Source: an uncultured Woeseiaceae bacterium (lineage in GTDB: Bacteria; Pseudomonadota; Gammaproteobacteria; Steroidobacterales; Woeseiaceae). From it: 64,000 bases of DNA. The stretch spans positions 1-64,000 of the forward strand of contig CALZJH010000006.1 of the NCBI GenBank assembly GCA_945787845.1, written 5' to 3'. Shown one piece after another: positions 43,691 through 53,062 of this stretch. The notes beneath the pieces were generated by a model that was not told where the DNA came from, searched no databases, and was given only the letters and a program-made list of their open reading frames with translations. A program made the position numbers and the translations under genes. Position 1 is the stretch's first letter; every line of letters starts with the position of its first letter.

Positions 43691-45021
43691 ACCAGTATCC
43701 CGTCTCCTGTATCGCACATTTCCTCGATATGGCGCACCAGCAACCAGTCCCGATCCTGCCCCCAAAACACTTCGTCGCCAAGCCGGAGGGTCGGTACACC
43801 CCAGGAACCCGACTGCATCATGGCTTCGCGGTTGGCCTCGATCGGGGCGCGCCAGTCGTCGGACTTCATGACCGCCAGCACGTCGGGCCAGAACAGGCCC
43901 GTGCGCCCCGTTACCTTGCGCATGCCCTTGTCTGTCGCAACATCGACCGCCTCGCTCCAGATCGCCGTACCCGCGTTGAGCAGGAACTCCCGCCCCTTGC
44001 GCTCAGATTCGGCATACAGAAAAACCGCGAGACAGCGCTCGACGCCAGTGCCTACCGGGTCGGCGAGCTTCCCGTATGGCACGCCGAGCCGCTCTGCTTC
44101 GCGTGATGTGTCCTTCGCTATGTACAGCAACTTCTTGTGCGGCACCTGCATGCCGCGCATAACCATGGGCAAAACGGGCCGCACCTTCAGTTCCAGGCCG
44201 AACGCGTCGGCGATCTCAAAGCTGCGCTGCAGGCACAGGTAGGAATACGGGCTCCGGAAAGACACGAACAACTCGAGCGGCGGCAGCGCTTTCGCTGCCG
44301 ACGGCGGCCTCACCGGGAGCGACACCTGCATCGCCTGGCGCAGGGCCGCCAGTTTGTTGTTGCCGCCACTGTCCTTCTCGACGCCGACGTCATTGAGTCG
44401 CTGGACCAGGTAGTGCAACCGGTCCACGCCCCAGAACCACTCACCGCCGTAGTGCAGCATCGCGCTGTTGTAATGACCCAGGCGAGACTGCAGCGCCTGG
44501 GACGCTTCGATTTCCCGATCGGCGGATCCGGCCTCGCCTGTGTCGGAGCGTCGTGCTGCCGCTTCATTGTCACCGCGCCAATACAGCTCGAGGACGTCCC
44601 TGAATTCATCGAAGAAGTCCGGCGACCCGGCATGCGACGCCAGCTCGTCCAACAACCCGCGTCGATGTTCCACAGGCGGTGCGGCGCCGCGATCGAGAAA
44701 CGGGATGCCGAGTTCGCGCGCCAGCCGCTGCGCATCGGTGGCCGCGTATTCGGCAAGCATGTCGGGTGCGGGCTGGTATGCCTCGCCGCGTGCCTGCGAC
44801 AGGTACACGCGCAACTCGATGTCAAAGTGCGCCTGCAACTCCGGCAGGTAATACGCCAGCAGGTACGAATAGGGATCGTCCAGCTGCAGGAATGCCGACA
44901 CGACATGCGCTGATCCGGTGAGTCTGCGCCGCAGTTCGCTCGCCGAGCGCTGCATGCGCCGCGACCCCGGGCTCAGCAGCATATTGAGAAAATGAGACCG
45001 TGCTTTGCGCTTGATGCTCAA
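43687..45021 (-). CDS. Tandem DsbA-like (2-hydroxychromene-2-carboxylate isomerase-like) protein
   Basis: About 444 residues made of two DsbA/HCCA-isomerase-type thioredoxin domains. The first begins VVSAFLQLDDPYSYLLAYYL and the second LFVSFRSPYSYLCLQRSFEI; each has the helical insert and a W/F-W-G(V/Q)DR end (EWFWGVDRL; EVFWGQDRDW). The CxxC of true DsbA is missing, so glutathione-dependent isomerase or transferase activity is likelier than oxidation. The start is set at TTG 45021, overlapping the ATL stop (TTGA); GTG 45051 is an alternative. Duplication in one chain is uncommon for this family. Confidence 0.75.
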   Translation of the reverse strand: MSIKRKARSHFLNMLLSPGSRRMQRSASELRRRLTGSAHVVSAFLQLDDPYSYLLAYYLPELQAHFDIELRVYLSQARGEAYQPAPDMLAEYAATDAQRLARELGIPFLDRGAAPPVEHRRGLLDELASHAGSPDFFDEFRDVLELYWRGDNEAAARRSDTGEAGSADREIEASQALQSRLGHYNSAMLHYGGEWFWGVDRLHYLVQRLNDVGVEKDSGGNNKLAALRQAMQVSLPVRPPSAAKALPPLELFVSFRSPYSYLCLQRSFEIADAFGLELKVRPVLPMVMRGMQVPHKKLLYIAKDTSREAERLGVPYGKLADPVGTGVERCLAVFLYAESERKGREFLLNAGTAIWSEAVDVATDKGMRKVTGRTGLFWPDVLAVMKSDDWRAPIEANREAMMQSGSWGVPTLRLGDEVFWGQDRDWLLVRHIEEMCDTGDGILV

Positions 45022-45377
45022 TCTTCGTCCCAGGTAGAAGACGGCTTCCACAGGAGCTCGTCAAGATCCGGCTGCCAGCGATATTTTTCCATATCCACCT
45101 TGCCATTCAACATCACGACACCCTCCTCCGCGAGCCGCTCACGCTGCGTCCGGAACGCGTGGCTGTCCGGGGCGAACGCGCTCTTGCCCGACGACGTGAT
45201 GACGCGATGCCAGGGCAGTTCCAGGCCCTGCGGCGAATGCCGCAAGGCATAGCCGACCTGCCGCGCGCCGCGCGGAATTCCGGCGATCTCGGCAATCTGC
45301 CCGTAGTTCGCCACACTACCACGCGGGATATCCTGGATGGTCTCCCAGATACGGCGCATGCGGGTCTCACGATCCAC
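45018..45377 (-). CDS. Alkyltransferase-like (ATL) DNA repair protein
   Basis: 119 residues related to O6-methylguanine-DNA methyltransferase. The helix-turn-helix part (GSVANYGQIAEIAGIPRGAR, QVGYALRHSP) is intact, but the active site reads PWHRVI instead of PCHRV: Trp replaces the alkyl-accepting Cys. ATL proteins bind O6-alkylguanine and hand it to nucleotide excision repair without transferring the group. The start is GTG 45377, seven bases after GAGG. The gene overlaps the DsbA-like gene by 4 nt. Confidence 0.92.
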   Translation of the reverse strand: MDRETRMRRIWETIQDIPRGSVANYGQIAEIAGIPRGARQVGYALRHSPQGLELPWHRVITSSGKSAFAPDSHAFRTQRERLAEEGVVMLNGKVDMEKYRWQPDLDELLWKPSSTWDED

Positions 45378-45387
45378 TTAGTGTCCT

Positions 45388-46743
45388 CTACCGCAGCCCG
45401 AGGCGTGCCTGGATCTCGCGCCGCGCATCGCTGAGCACCGTGTCCCGCTCGAGCGAATCGAGGATTTCCTTGACGACTTTCTTTGGCCCGCCCTCGCCCC
45501 AGGACTTGCCTTCGGCAAGGTACTTGTCGGCTGCCTGGCCGACCAGGTACGTGCTGTAGTAGGCGATTGCGCCCTGTGCACCCGCCGTCAGAATGGTCGA
45601 GAGACCCAGTGTGCCAACTTTGAGCGCACTCGATACGAGGTGCAGCGCCCAGACCGTTGTCATGAGCGCAGCCGACTCGGCCACGATGACGCGCACGATG
45701 CCGCCCGCCTCCTTGCGACTCAGCGGCAGGTCGTAGACCCGTGACAGGTGCACGACCATCCCGACGTCGATGAACGCGGCGGCAAACAGGTCAGCGACCG
45801 GCACAGGATTAAAGGCGACGGCGATGCCCTTGCCAATGCAGTAGGTCCGTATGAGGCGATCGCCCAGTTCCCGGCGGGCCGCGAGAATACGTCGTCCAAC
45901 CTGGTCGGACAGGTCTGCCGCGAACAGGCTCGCGTTCAGCGCAGCCAGTGTCTTCCCCTCGGCCTCGAGTACGTCCCAGAGTTTGACGCGCAATGTCGTG
46001 ATGTCGGGTTCGCGTTGGCGCTCCGTCGTAAGCTCATTGCCTGCCGCGTCGATTTCGACCACGGCTTGCGCACGCGGCTGGGCCGCCGCCACGATGATGT
46101 GGTCGGGCTCGATCAGCCCTTCGGTCTTGGCGCGTATCGACGCGACGAGCGCATCGCTCTCGCCCGTCGTATAGAGGTCTGTCTTGTTGAGGACGACCAG
46201 GACAGGGCGCCCTTGGGCAAGCACCGCCTTGAGGGCATCAAGTTCCGTTTCGGTAATGTCACCATCGAGGACGAAAATAACGAGATCCGAACGCCCGGCG
46301 ACCTCTTTTGCGAGCGCCTCGCGATCTTCGCCACCCGCCTCATCCAGCCCGGGCGTATCGATGAGGAAGACGCCGCCGGCCTCGACCTCGTTCCACGCCT
46401 GCATCGAGGAAAACCGTGTTTCACCATGAATGGGACTGACCGAGAATCGCTCTTCGCCGATCAAGGCGTTGAGGAGAGATGACTTGCCGGTACTGACGCG
46501 GCCGAAGACCGAGAGATGGAGGTGCCCGTGTTCGATCTTGTCAAGCATGGACTGGACCGCATCGTAGTCGTGCGCGAGTGATTCGCGCACGCCAGCGGGT
46601 AAACGTGAGTCGTGCACGAGCTCGCGCAGGCTCTCGCGAGCCAGGCCGAGATGATCGGTGCCCGCATCGTCGCCGACGTCAGCCTTTTTTCTCGGCCAGG
46701 GCCATTTTGGCAACGCGGCGTACGCCCGCTTCCAGATGCTCAC
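45388..46743 (-). CDS. Era/dynamin-like GTPase with C-terminal DUF697-type membrane region
   Basis: 451 residues from GTG 46743, chosen for AGGAAGGA four bases before it. G domain: GRVSTGKSSLLNAL (G1), a T in SPIHGET, IDTPGLDE (G3) and LNKTD (G4). The C-terminal half has membrane-inserting segments (AFNPVPVADLFAAAFIDVGM, LMTTVWALHLVSSALKVGTL) like DUF697. It probably acts on the inner membrane. It overlaps the upstream GTPase by 65 nt, so they are made together. The partner relation suggests a heteromeric GTPase pair. Function unknown. Confidence 0.85.
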   Translation of the reverse strand: MSIWKRAYAALPKWPWPRKKADVGDDAGTDHLGLARESLRELVHDSRLPAGVRESLAHDYDAVQSMLDKIEHGHLHLSVFGRVSTGKSSLLNALIGEERFSVSPIHGETRFSSMQAWNEVEAGGVFLIDTPGLDEAGGEDREALAKEVAGRSDLVIFVLDGDITETELDALKAVLAQGRPVLVVLNKTDLYTTGESDALVASIRAKTEGLIEPDHIIVAAAQPRAQAVVEIDAAGNELTTERQREPDITTLRVKLWDVLEAEGKTLAALNASLFAADLSDQVGRRILAARRELGDRLIRTYCIGKGIAVAFNPVPVADLFAAAFIDVGMVVHLSRVYDLPLSRKEAGGIVRVIVAESAALMTTVWALHLVSSALKVGTLGLSTILTAGAQGAIAYYSTYLVGQAADKYLAEGKSWGEGGPKKVVKEILDSLERDTVLSDARREIQARLGLR

Positions 46744-48163
46744 TGATTCCTTCCTCGAATTCCTTTGCCGCCACGTCCGGCAGCAATTCGCCATGCTTCG
46801 ACAGCGTCAGCACGAGGCTGCGACCCAGTGCATCGAATATCAATCCATACGCCACGGCATGCACCAGACCACCGGCCACGGTACCCAGCCCGGGAAATGC
46901 CTTGAGCCCATTACCTGCTACCGCCAGCGACAGCGGCAACGCGCGACCCACGCGGCTCTGGCTCAGGGACAGGAATTCCTCGATATCGAGGTCGCGTGGC
47001 GCCGCCCCGTACAGCTTACAGAGCTGCTGCGTCATCGCGGTTCCAATGTAGCCCTGGATCAAAATGTCGGTGCCCGGGCTTATCGCCGCAAGCGCGCCGA
47101 CGATTGCCTTGCGCGTCGAACTGCGGATGACCTGCTCGGACCGCTGCAGGCGATACTCGCCCTCCGCTTCGGCGAGGCGCGCCGCCGCCATACGAAACAC
47201 GGCGCGCTCACGCCGCGCGTCCAGGCTTGCGCCCTCCTCGGCCAGCAAGCGATTGATCGCGACGACCAGCACGCCGATATCGGCCGGTCGCGTTCGCCGC
47301 GAGGGCGTCTCCTGGCCATCGGCACCGCGTTCGATGACGTCGACCTCGCCGCCGGCGGACACGGCGACCACATGATCGCGTTCGAGTGCTCCGCCAACGT
47401 CGTCAACACGATCGAGCAGTTGCTGCATCAGCGCCGCCTGCTCTTCGGCCGAATAGCGGTCCGCCTTGTTAAGCACGATGACGAGCGGCTTGTCGAACTC
47501 GAGCAAGGCCCTGATCGATGCGACCTCCGGCCGGGTCAGGTCGCTGTCGCAGACGAACAGCACGACGTTGGCGCGCCTGGCTTCGTCGACAGCGATATCG
47601 CTCAGGCCATCCTCGTGGCCACCGATTCCCGGTACATCAGTCAGGAGAATCTCGGCGCCGCTCTCGTCTCGCCAGCGATAGTGACGCACGTCATCAGTCG
47701 AACCACCCACAACGTCGACGACGACATTGGCTTCGGGCACCAGGGCCTTGATCAGTGAACTCTTGCCGGCGCTGACCTCGCCGAAGAAACACAGGTGGAC
47801 GGAATTCTTGCGCGCCGCCAGTTCCTTGAGTTCTGCCTGGGCGTCACTGACATCGACGCCCACGGCTTCTGCTTCGCGCAAGCGCGCCTCGATGTCGTCC
47901 TTCGAAAGCGGAGCCGCACTGACTTTCTTTTCTGGCGCGATCCTGCGTCGAATCACCAGGCGCCAGATCAGCCACAGCGCCGTAAGCAACAGCAGCAGCA
48001 TGATGCAGACGTAGGCGTAGAGCAGGAATGCGGGACCGGCCCTGAGCCGGTCCCAGACGTTCAGTGCGGATTCGGAAATGAACAGCAACGCGCCGGTCGC
48101 GACGATAAAGACCAGCAGTATGACGACCGCTATCGCGACACGAATGAACCGATCGAGTTTCAT
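46679..48163 (-). CDS. Membrane-anchored Era/dynamin-like GTPase
   Basis: 494 residues. Two N-terminal membrane helices (VAIAVVILLVFIVATGALLF and FLLYAYVCIMLLLLLTALWL) precede a G domain: GEVSAGKSSLIKAL (G1), TDVPGIGGHEDG (G3) and LNKADRYS (G4). The C-terminal part is a DUF697-like helical region (AIVGALAAISPGTDILIQGY, AFPGLGTVAGGLVHAVAYGL). It is the first gene of the pair. The DUF885 gene upstream on the same strand ends 9 nt before... its ATG at 48163, so it may be in one transcript. Confidence 0.87.
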   Translation of the reverse strand: MKLDRFIRVAIAVVILLVFIVATGALLFISESALNVWDRLRAGPAFLLYAYVCIMLLLLLTALWLIWRLVIRRRIAPEKKVSAAPLSKDDIEARLREAEAVGVDVSDAQAELKELAARKNSVHLCFFGEVSAGKSSLIKALVPEANVVVDVVGGSTDDVRHYRWRDESGAEILLTDVPGIGGHEDGLSDIAVDEARRANVVLFVCDSDLTRPEVASIRALLEFDKPLVIVLNKADRYSAEEQAALMQQLLDRVDDVGGALERDHVVAVSAGGEVDVIERGADGQETPSRRTRPADIGVLVVAINRLLAEEGASLDARRERAVFRMAAARLAEAEGEYRLQRSEQVIRSSTRKAIVGALAAISPGTDILIQGYIGTAMTQQLCKLYGAAPRDLDIEEFLSLSQSRVGRALPLSLAVAGNGLKAFPGLGTVAGGLVHAVAYGLIFDALGRSLVLTLSKHGELLPDVAAKEFEEGISEHLEAGVRRVAKMALAEKKG

Positions 48164-48172
48164 ACGCGCAGA

Positions 48173-49963
48173 TTACATCAATTGCGCCTCAATCCAGCGG
48201 TCGATCTTGGCCTCGAGCAGCGATAGGGGCATGGCGCCATCGCGCAGGACCTCGGTGTGGAAGGCTTTGACGCTGAACTTGTCGCCAAGTCGTTCCTCGG
48301 CACGATGGCGAATATCGCGAATCTTGAGCTGGCCGACCTTATACGCCAGAGCCTGGCCTGGAATCGCCATGAAGCGCTCGGCCTCGGACACGGCACGCGC
48401 CTCGGCTACCGCCGAGTTTTCATACATGTAGTCGAGCACCTGCTGGCGCGACCAACCCTTGGCATGAATACCGGTGTCAACGACGAGTCGAATCGAGCGC
48501 CAGAGTTCCGCGTTGAGTCCGCCGAAATACTGGTAGGGGTCGGTGTATACGCCGATCTCCTTACCCAGCGATTCGGCGTACAGTCCCCAACCCTCGGAAA
48601 AGGCCGTGAACCCGCCAAAGCGGCGGAAGTTCGGAAGCGCTTCGTTTTCGCGCTGGATCATGATCTGGAAGTGGTGCCCCGGGATGGCCTCGTGCAGATA
48701 CAGCGACTCCATGGCCCAGTTCGGCCGAGCGCTCAGGTCGTAGGCATTCGCGTAGAAAACGCCAGGTCTCGCGCCATCGGGTGTGCCGGCCTGGTAGGAA
48801 CCGCCGGATGCCGATTTCTCGCGAAACGGCTCGACGCGACGCACTTCGAAGTCCGTCTTCGGGAAGATCTCGAACAAGGCCATTGACAGGTTCGAAACGT
48901 GATCCGACATGTCACGATAGCCCTGGATCAGCTGTTCCGGCTCGGCGAAGAAGAACTGCGGATCGGTATTCATGTATTCGAAGAATTCCTTGAGGTCGCC
49001 CTCGAAACCAACCTCCTCCATGACGCTGTGCATCTCACCGTGAATGCGTGCAACTTCATCGAGCCCGACCTGGTGAATCTCATTGGGCGTCATTTCCGTC
49101 GTCGTGCGCAGACGTACCATGTACTCGTACCACGACACGCCGTTGGGCTGCGCATACAGGCCGACAGTCTCACGTGCATTGCCGAGATAATCGTCACCGA
49201 TGAAGTTGCTAATGCGCTGATACGCCGGAATGATCGTGTTCATGATCTTGTCTTCGTAGGCTGCGGTGAGGCGTTCGCGATCCGCATCGCTGAATTCCTC
49301 GGGCATGTTTCGGACCGGCGCATAGAAGTTGCTGTCCGCAACGTTCTCGACGACATGCGCGTCGATCTGTGGCAGCAGCTTCTCCATCAGGATGCGCGGT
49401 TGCGTCACGCCCTCGGTCATCCCCTGCTGCATGTTGGTCACGAGCTGATCAATGATTGCCGAGAAGTCATCCGCGCGGGACAGGAAGTCCTCGTAGTCCT
49501 TCACCGTCGTGAACCTGTGCGCGCTGGAACCGCTGCCGAGCTGCACAAAGAAGTTCGTGATCGAGTAAAACTGGTTGATCGGCTGCAGGTGGAACGGGAA
49601 CTGGTTGCCCTCAAGCGACTGCTCGCGGTTGGTGCGGAAGATGTCGTAGCTGAGCTTGTCCTGTTCGCCAAGTTGCGAGCGGTCGATGTCGAGAAGCCGT
49701 TGCAGGAACTCCTCGTCCATTGCTTCGGCCGCCGCACGGTATTCGGGGCTGTTGCTGTTCGCCATGCGATCGTTGTAGCGATAGTCGCCGATGAACGTCG
49801 CACTGAGCGGGTTCATCTCGAGATTCCGTTCGAAGTGCTCGTCGAAGAGCTCGTGCAGCGCGGTGCCGGCATCGACAGCTTCGCTTACAGCAGGTTCATC
49901 GTTGTCGCCGCACGCGGACAACAGGCATACGGCAGCCAGGACGGCTGTAGATCTCAAGTTCAT
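48173..49963 (-). CDS. DUF885-family lipoprotein (putative metallopeptidase)
   Basis: 596 residues. Lipobox LLSAC (Cys18), then a mostly helical body. The conserved metal-binding motif is YLHEAIPGHHFQ (H-E-A-x-x-G-H-H), which the DUF885 family shares with gluzincin-like carboxypeptidases; downstream EGWGLYAESLG supplies the likely third ligand. It is probably an outer-membrane or periplasmic peptidase. It is 9 nt from the GTPase gene downstream and 55 nt from the DUF1501 gene upstream. Confidence 0.9.
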   Translation of the reverse strand: MNLRSTAVLAAVCLLSACGDNDEPAVSEAVDAGTALHELFDEHFERNLEMNPLSATFIGDYRYNDRMANSNSPEYRAAAEAMDEEFLQRLLDIDRSQLGEQDKLSYDIFRTNREQSLEGNQFPFHLQPINQFYSITNFFVQLGSGSSAHRFTTVKDYEDFLSRADDFSAIIDQLVTNMQQGMTEGVTQPRILMEKLLPQIDAHVVENVADSNFYAPVRNMPEEFSDADRERLTAAYEDKIMNTIIPAYQRISNFIGDDYLGNARETVGLYAQPNGVSWYEYMVRLRTTTEMTPNEIHQVGLDEVARIHGEMHSVMEEVGFEGDLKEFFEYMNTDPQFFFAEPEQLIQGYRDMSDHVSNLSMALFEIFPKTDFEVRRVEPFREKSASGGSYQAGTPDGARPGVFYANAYDLSARPNWAMESLYLHEAIPGHHFQIMIQRENEALPNFRRFGGFTAFSEGWGLYAESLGKEIGVYTDPYQYFGGLNAELWRSIRLVVDTGIHAKGWSRQQVLDYMYENSAVAEARAVSEAERFMAIPGQALAYKVGQLKIRDIRHRAEERLGDKFSVKAFHTEVLRDGAMPLSLLEAKIDRWIEAQLM

Positions 49964-50018
49964 TTGGTTTCCCCGGCTAAAATCTATAGATCAAGAGACC
50001 AGCGTGGTCTCAAATCGT

Positions 50019-51377
50019 TCAGATGATCATAAACCCGAGATCCCGCTGGACGAAATTGCCGAGATTTGGCGCCACCACATCGAGGTCGACCTCCGGAATG
50101 CCGAACCACCGGGCGAGCGTTGCCGCGTACTGGTCCGCCGAGGTTGACGGAATCATGCGCCCGCCGCCCACATCTTCGGGACCACCGATCTCGAGTACCG
50201 GGTAGCTGCCATAGAGGTCGCCACCGTTAACGGCGCCACCCACGATCAGCTGGTTGCCGGCCCAGGCGTGGTCCGTGCCGTCGCCGTTGGAGGTCAGCGT
50301 GCGGCCGAAGTCCGACTGCGTGAACGTCGTGACGCTGTCTGCGATGTTCAACTCGACCGTTGCCGCATGGAATGCCGCGATCGCCTCGCTGATGCCGCCC
50401 AGCAATCCCGGCTGGTCCTCGTTCTGATTGTCATGCGAATCGAAGCCGCCGGTTGCCACAAAGAAGACCTGGCGTTGCATCTGCAGTTCGTCGCGCACCG
50501 CGATCAGGCGTGCGACTGTCTCCAGCTGCGTGCCAAGCTGCGACAATGGGAACACGGTATTGAGCGTGGGTGCATTGTCGATCGCGGTCGTCACCGTATC
50601 CGCCGCGTCAATAGCACGTCGCTGAACGGCCGCAAAACCCCGTTCGTAGATCGTGTCGTACCCGGCGTCGACAATACGGTTGAATGCGAGGCGTTGTTCG
50701 TTGAGCAGGTCGCCCGGCGTTGTCGAGAACCCTTCGAACTGCAGCGGGCCGTTCGGACCCATGACATAGGCCACGGTTTCGTCCGCCGACTGGAACAGGT
50801 TGGAACCGAACAGCGACGCATTGGTCGCCATCTGCTGGCCCGCCACGCCATCGCGAATCAGGTCCGCCATGCGCCCTGCCCAGCCCGTTTTGCTCGGCAC
50901 ATTGCCGCGCAGCGAGGTCCACTGGTCCTGCTGGTCATTGTGCGAAAACAGCTGCGGCGGCAGCGTCACGGATTTGTCAAAGTACTGATCCTTGGTCGTG
51001 GGTTCGACCAGCGGTCCGACATTGGTCACGAACGCTGCATCGCCGGACTGGAACAGTCCCTGGATGCCGCCCATCGATGGGTGCAGACCAAAGTCCGGCA
51101 TCCCGGACGATGCCGGGGTAATGGGCAGCAGATCCTGCTGCAACAGCGCAAGGTTTTGTCGTGAGGTTGCATAGGCTTCGTATTCCGCGCTCGTGTTTGG
51201 CACGAGCATGTTGTACGAATCGTTGCCACCGAACATGAACACGCAGACCAGGGCCCGGTAGTCCGTGAAAGCGGCCGAACCGCCAACCACCTGCGAATAG
51301 GCAAGCCCCGGCGTCGCAGCAAACAATGCGGCCGCGCCACTGGTGCGGAGAAAATCACGTCGATTCAGGGTTTTCAT
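50019..51377 (-). CDS. DUF1501 protein, Tat-exported
   Basis: 452 residues from ATG 51377 (AGGAGAAGA before it). A twin-arginine signal, NRRDFLRTSGAAALFA, leads to a sulfatase/alkaline-phosphatase-like fold typical of DUF1501: RALVCVFMFGGNDSYNMLVP, DFGLHPSMGGI, DFGRTLTSNGDGTDHAWAGN and YPVLEIGGPED. DUF1501 proteins regularly pair with DUF1800 proteins, as here (13 nt apart). The biochemical role of the pair is not established. Tat export suggests folding or cofactor binding before secretion. Confidence 0.93.
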   Translation of the reverse strand: MKTLNRRDFLRTSGAAALFAATPGLAYSQVVGGSAAFTDYRALVCVFMFGGNDSYNMLVPNTSAEYEAYATSRQNLALLQQDLLPITPASSGMPDFGLHPSMGGIQGLFQSGDAAFVTNVGPLVEPTTKDQYFDKSVTLPPQLFSHNDQQDQWTSLRGNVPSKTGWAGRMADLIRDGVAGQQMATNASLFGSNLFQSADETVAYVMGPNGPLQFEGFSTTPGDLLNEQRLAFNRIVDAGYDTIYERGFAAVQRRAIDAADTVTTAIDNAPTLNTVFPLSQLGTQLETVARLIAVRDELQMQRQVFFVATGGFDSHDNQNEDQPGLLGGISEAIAAFHAATVELNIADSVTTFTQSDFGRTLTSNGDGTDHAWAGNQLIVGGAVNGGDLYGSYPVLEIGGPEDVGGGRMIPSTSADQYAATLARWFGIPEVDLDVVAPNLGNFVQRDLGFMII

Positions 51378-51390
51378 GTGTCTTCTCCTC

Positions 51391-53031
51391 CTAGCGCTGG
51401 TACGCGAATTCAGGCGATGACGCGACGAGGTACACAGCCTCCGCGGCTCGCAGCACGGGCTCGGTTTCCGGAAGTCGGGCCAGCATGCCGGCCATTTCTG
51501 TTCGCAAGGTATCCGAGATCTCACCACCCAGGAGCTTTCCGGCCACCATGTCGATCAACGTATCGATGTCGGCGGCAACGTCCATTTCTTCCTGGAGATT
51601 GATAAAGATCTGGTCTTCTTCGAGATCCGGGTTCGTGTGATTCAGGCCGAAAGTCTGGAAGAACAGGTAATTGGTAAACAACGTATTCAGGTACTCAGTC
51701 GCGATCTCCAGTTCCGGCGCGACCAGGTTGCTGTCGCGGATTTCACCGGGCGGCGCGAAGAAGGGACTGAAGAAATTGAATACGGATGGCGACTGCAACG
51801 GCCCCTGTCCGAACAGGATGTACGAGGCGGCGAGCGGATAAGCGCCGCTTTGCGAGGTGGCGTCGTATGCCTTGAAGAGCTGCGTCAGTCGCAGCAGAGG
51901 TTCCTTCAGCTTGCCGTCGATCTCCATGGGCAGATCCGGGCGAGCTTCGGGATCGAGCAGGATAGCCTTTACGACGGCGCCGAGGTCACCTCTGACGCCG
52001 AAGCCGTTGTTGTTGAACACCTCGGCCACTCGCCGCACGTAGCCGGGCGACGGGTTACTGGTCGTGAGGCGCTGGATCAGGCGAATCGCCATGAACGGTG
52101 CGACGTTGTCGTGCTCAAAGATGTTGTCGAGCGCAGCATCGAGATCCTGCTCACCCGTCTGACCGGCGGGCAACACGGTTCCGTTCAACAGAAGCTTTTC
52201 ACCCGTATCGTGAAACTCGGGCCACAGCTGCATCGGAAAATACTGGCTGGCAACCGGCACGCGGCCGCTGCCGAACGTGGGTGAACCCAGCCAGGTCCAG
52301 CCAGTGAAGACATGGGCAAAACCCTCGATGACCTCCTGGTCATAGGTTGGAATCGGCTGGTTGTTCGCATCGAGCTTTTCGGTGCCGTCAATGTTGAGCT
52401 CGACGAGCCCGATGGAGAACAGCTGCATCAGCTCGCGAGCGTAGTTTTCATCGGGGCGGATATTAAGCGCGGGGTTCGGCTTTTCATTTCCCAGCATGCT
52501 CAGGTAAACGCCCATCGCCGGATGCAGGGTGACTTCCTCGATCAGGTCACGGTAGTTGCCAAATGCATTTTCGGCGAGCACATCGTAGAAATCGGCCACG
52601 GCGAAGGGCCGCGACTGCAACGCACCCAGTTGCGATACCACCAGGATTTCAGACAGGGCAAACGCGACCCGCTGCCGCAGCTGGTCTTCGCCGAGGAGAA
52701 CGTTACGGAACCAGATGTCGACGCGATCCGTATGCAGCTGACCCATGAACTGTGGCGGCGGCAGCGTCAGCATGTACGGCAACTGCAGCGATGCGGGCTT
52801 GGTCATCTGCTCATCGATCCACTGTTCCGGGCGCATGGCGATAACGTCGAGGGCTTCGGCCTCGGTGGCACCGAAGCTCGCCTGGTTCAGCAGCTGGAAC
52901 GCCTCCGCCTTGGTAACCGGCGGCGGAGGTGGTGGTGGAGGCGGTTCGTTCGAGCCACCGCCACCGCCGCCGCAACCGGCGACGCCGAGCAGAATCGATG
53001 CGAGCAATGAAACAGTGCGATTTACATTCAT
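51391..53031 (-). CDS. DUF1800 lipoprotein with poly-Gly/poly-Pro linker
   Basis: 546 residues. Lipobox GVAGC (Cys20) is followed at once by six Gly and then, after SNE, nine Pro. The linker could span peptidoglycan or project from the surface. The rest is the DUF1800 helical domain: LNQASFGATEAEALDVIAM, RVAFALSEILVVS, the Asn/Arg/Glu-rich ARELMQLFSIGLVEL and FTGWTW. Partner of the DUF1501 gene 13 nt downstream. The Spy-like gene lies 31 nt upstream on the same strand. Confidence 0.92.
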   Translation of the reverse strand: MNVNRTVSLLASILLGVAGCGGGGGGSNEPPPPPPPPPVTKAEAFQLLNQASFGATEAEALDVIAMRPEQWIDEQMTKPASLQLPYMLTLPPPQFMGQLHTDRVDIWFRNVLLGEDQLRQRVAFALSEILVVSQLGALQSRPFAVADFYDVLAENAFGNYRDLIEEVTLHPAMGVYLSMLGNEKPNPALNIRPDENYARELMQLFSIGLVELNIDGTEKLDANNQPIPTYDQEVIEGFAHVFTGWTWLGSPTFGSGRVPVASQYFPMQLWPEFHDTGEKLLLNGTVLPAGQTGEQDLDAALDNIFEHDNVAPFMAIRLIQRLTTSNPSPGYVRRVAEVFNNNGFGVRGDLGAVVKAILLDPEARPDLPMEIDGKLKEPLLRLTQLFKAYDATSQSGAYPLAASYILFGQGPLQSPSVFNFFSPFFAPPGEIRDSNLVAPELEIATEYLNTLFTNYLFFQTFGLNHTNPDLEEDQIFINLQEEMDVAADIDTLIDMVAGKLLGGEISDTLRTEMAGMLARLPETEPVLRAAEAVYLVASSPEFAYQR

Positions 53032-53062
53032 GTTCTTACCCCGTCCTGTCCAGGTGTTCGGG

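Noticed and set aside
52914-52975. Poly-Pro/poly-Gly coding tract of the DUF1800 gene as a mobile-element or CRISPR-like repeat
   Set aside because: It is a simple in-frame CCG/GGN-type codon run encoding the linker; no repeat-spacer structure or target duplication.
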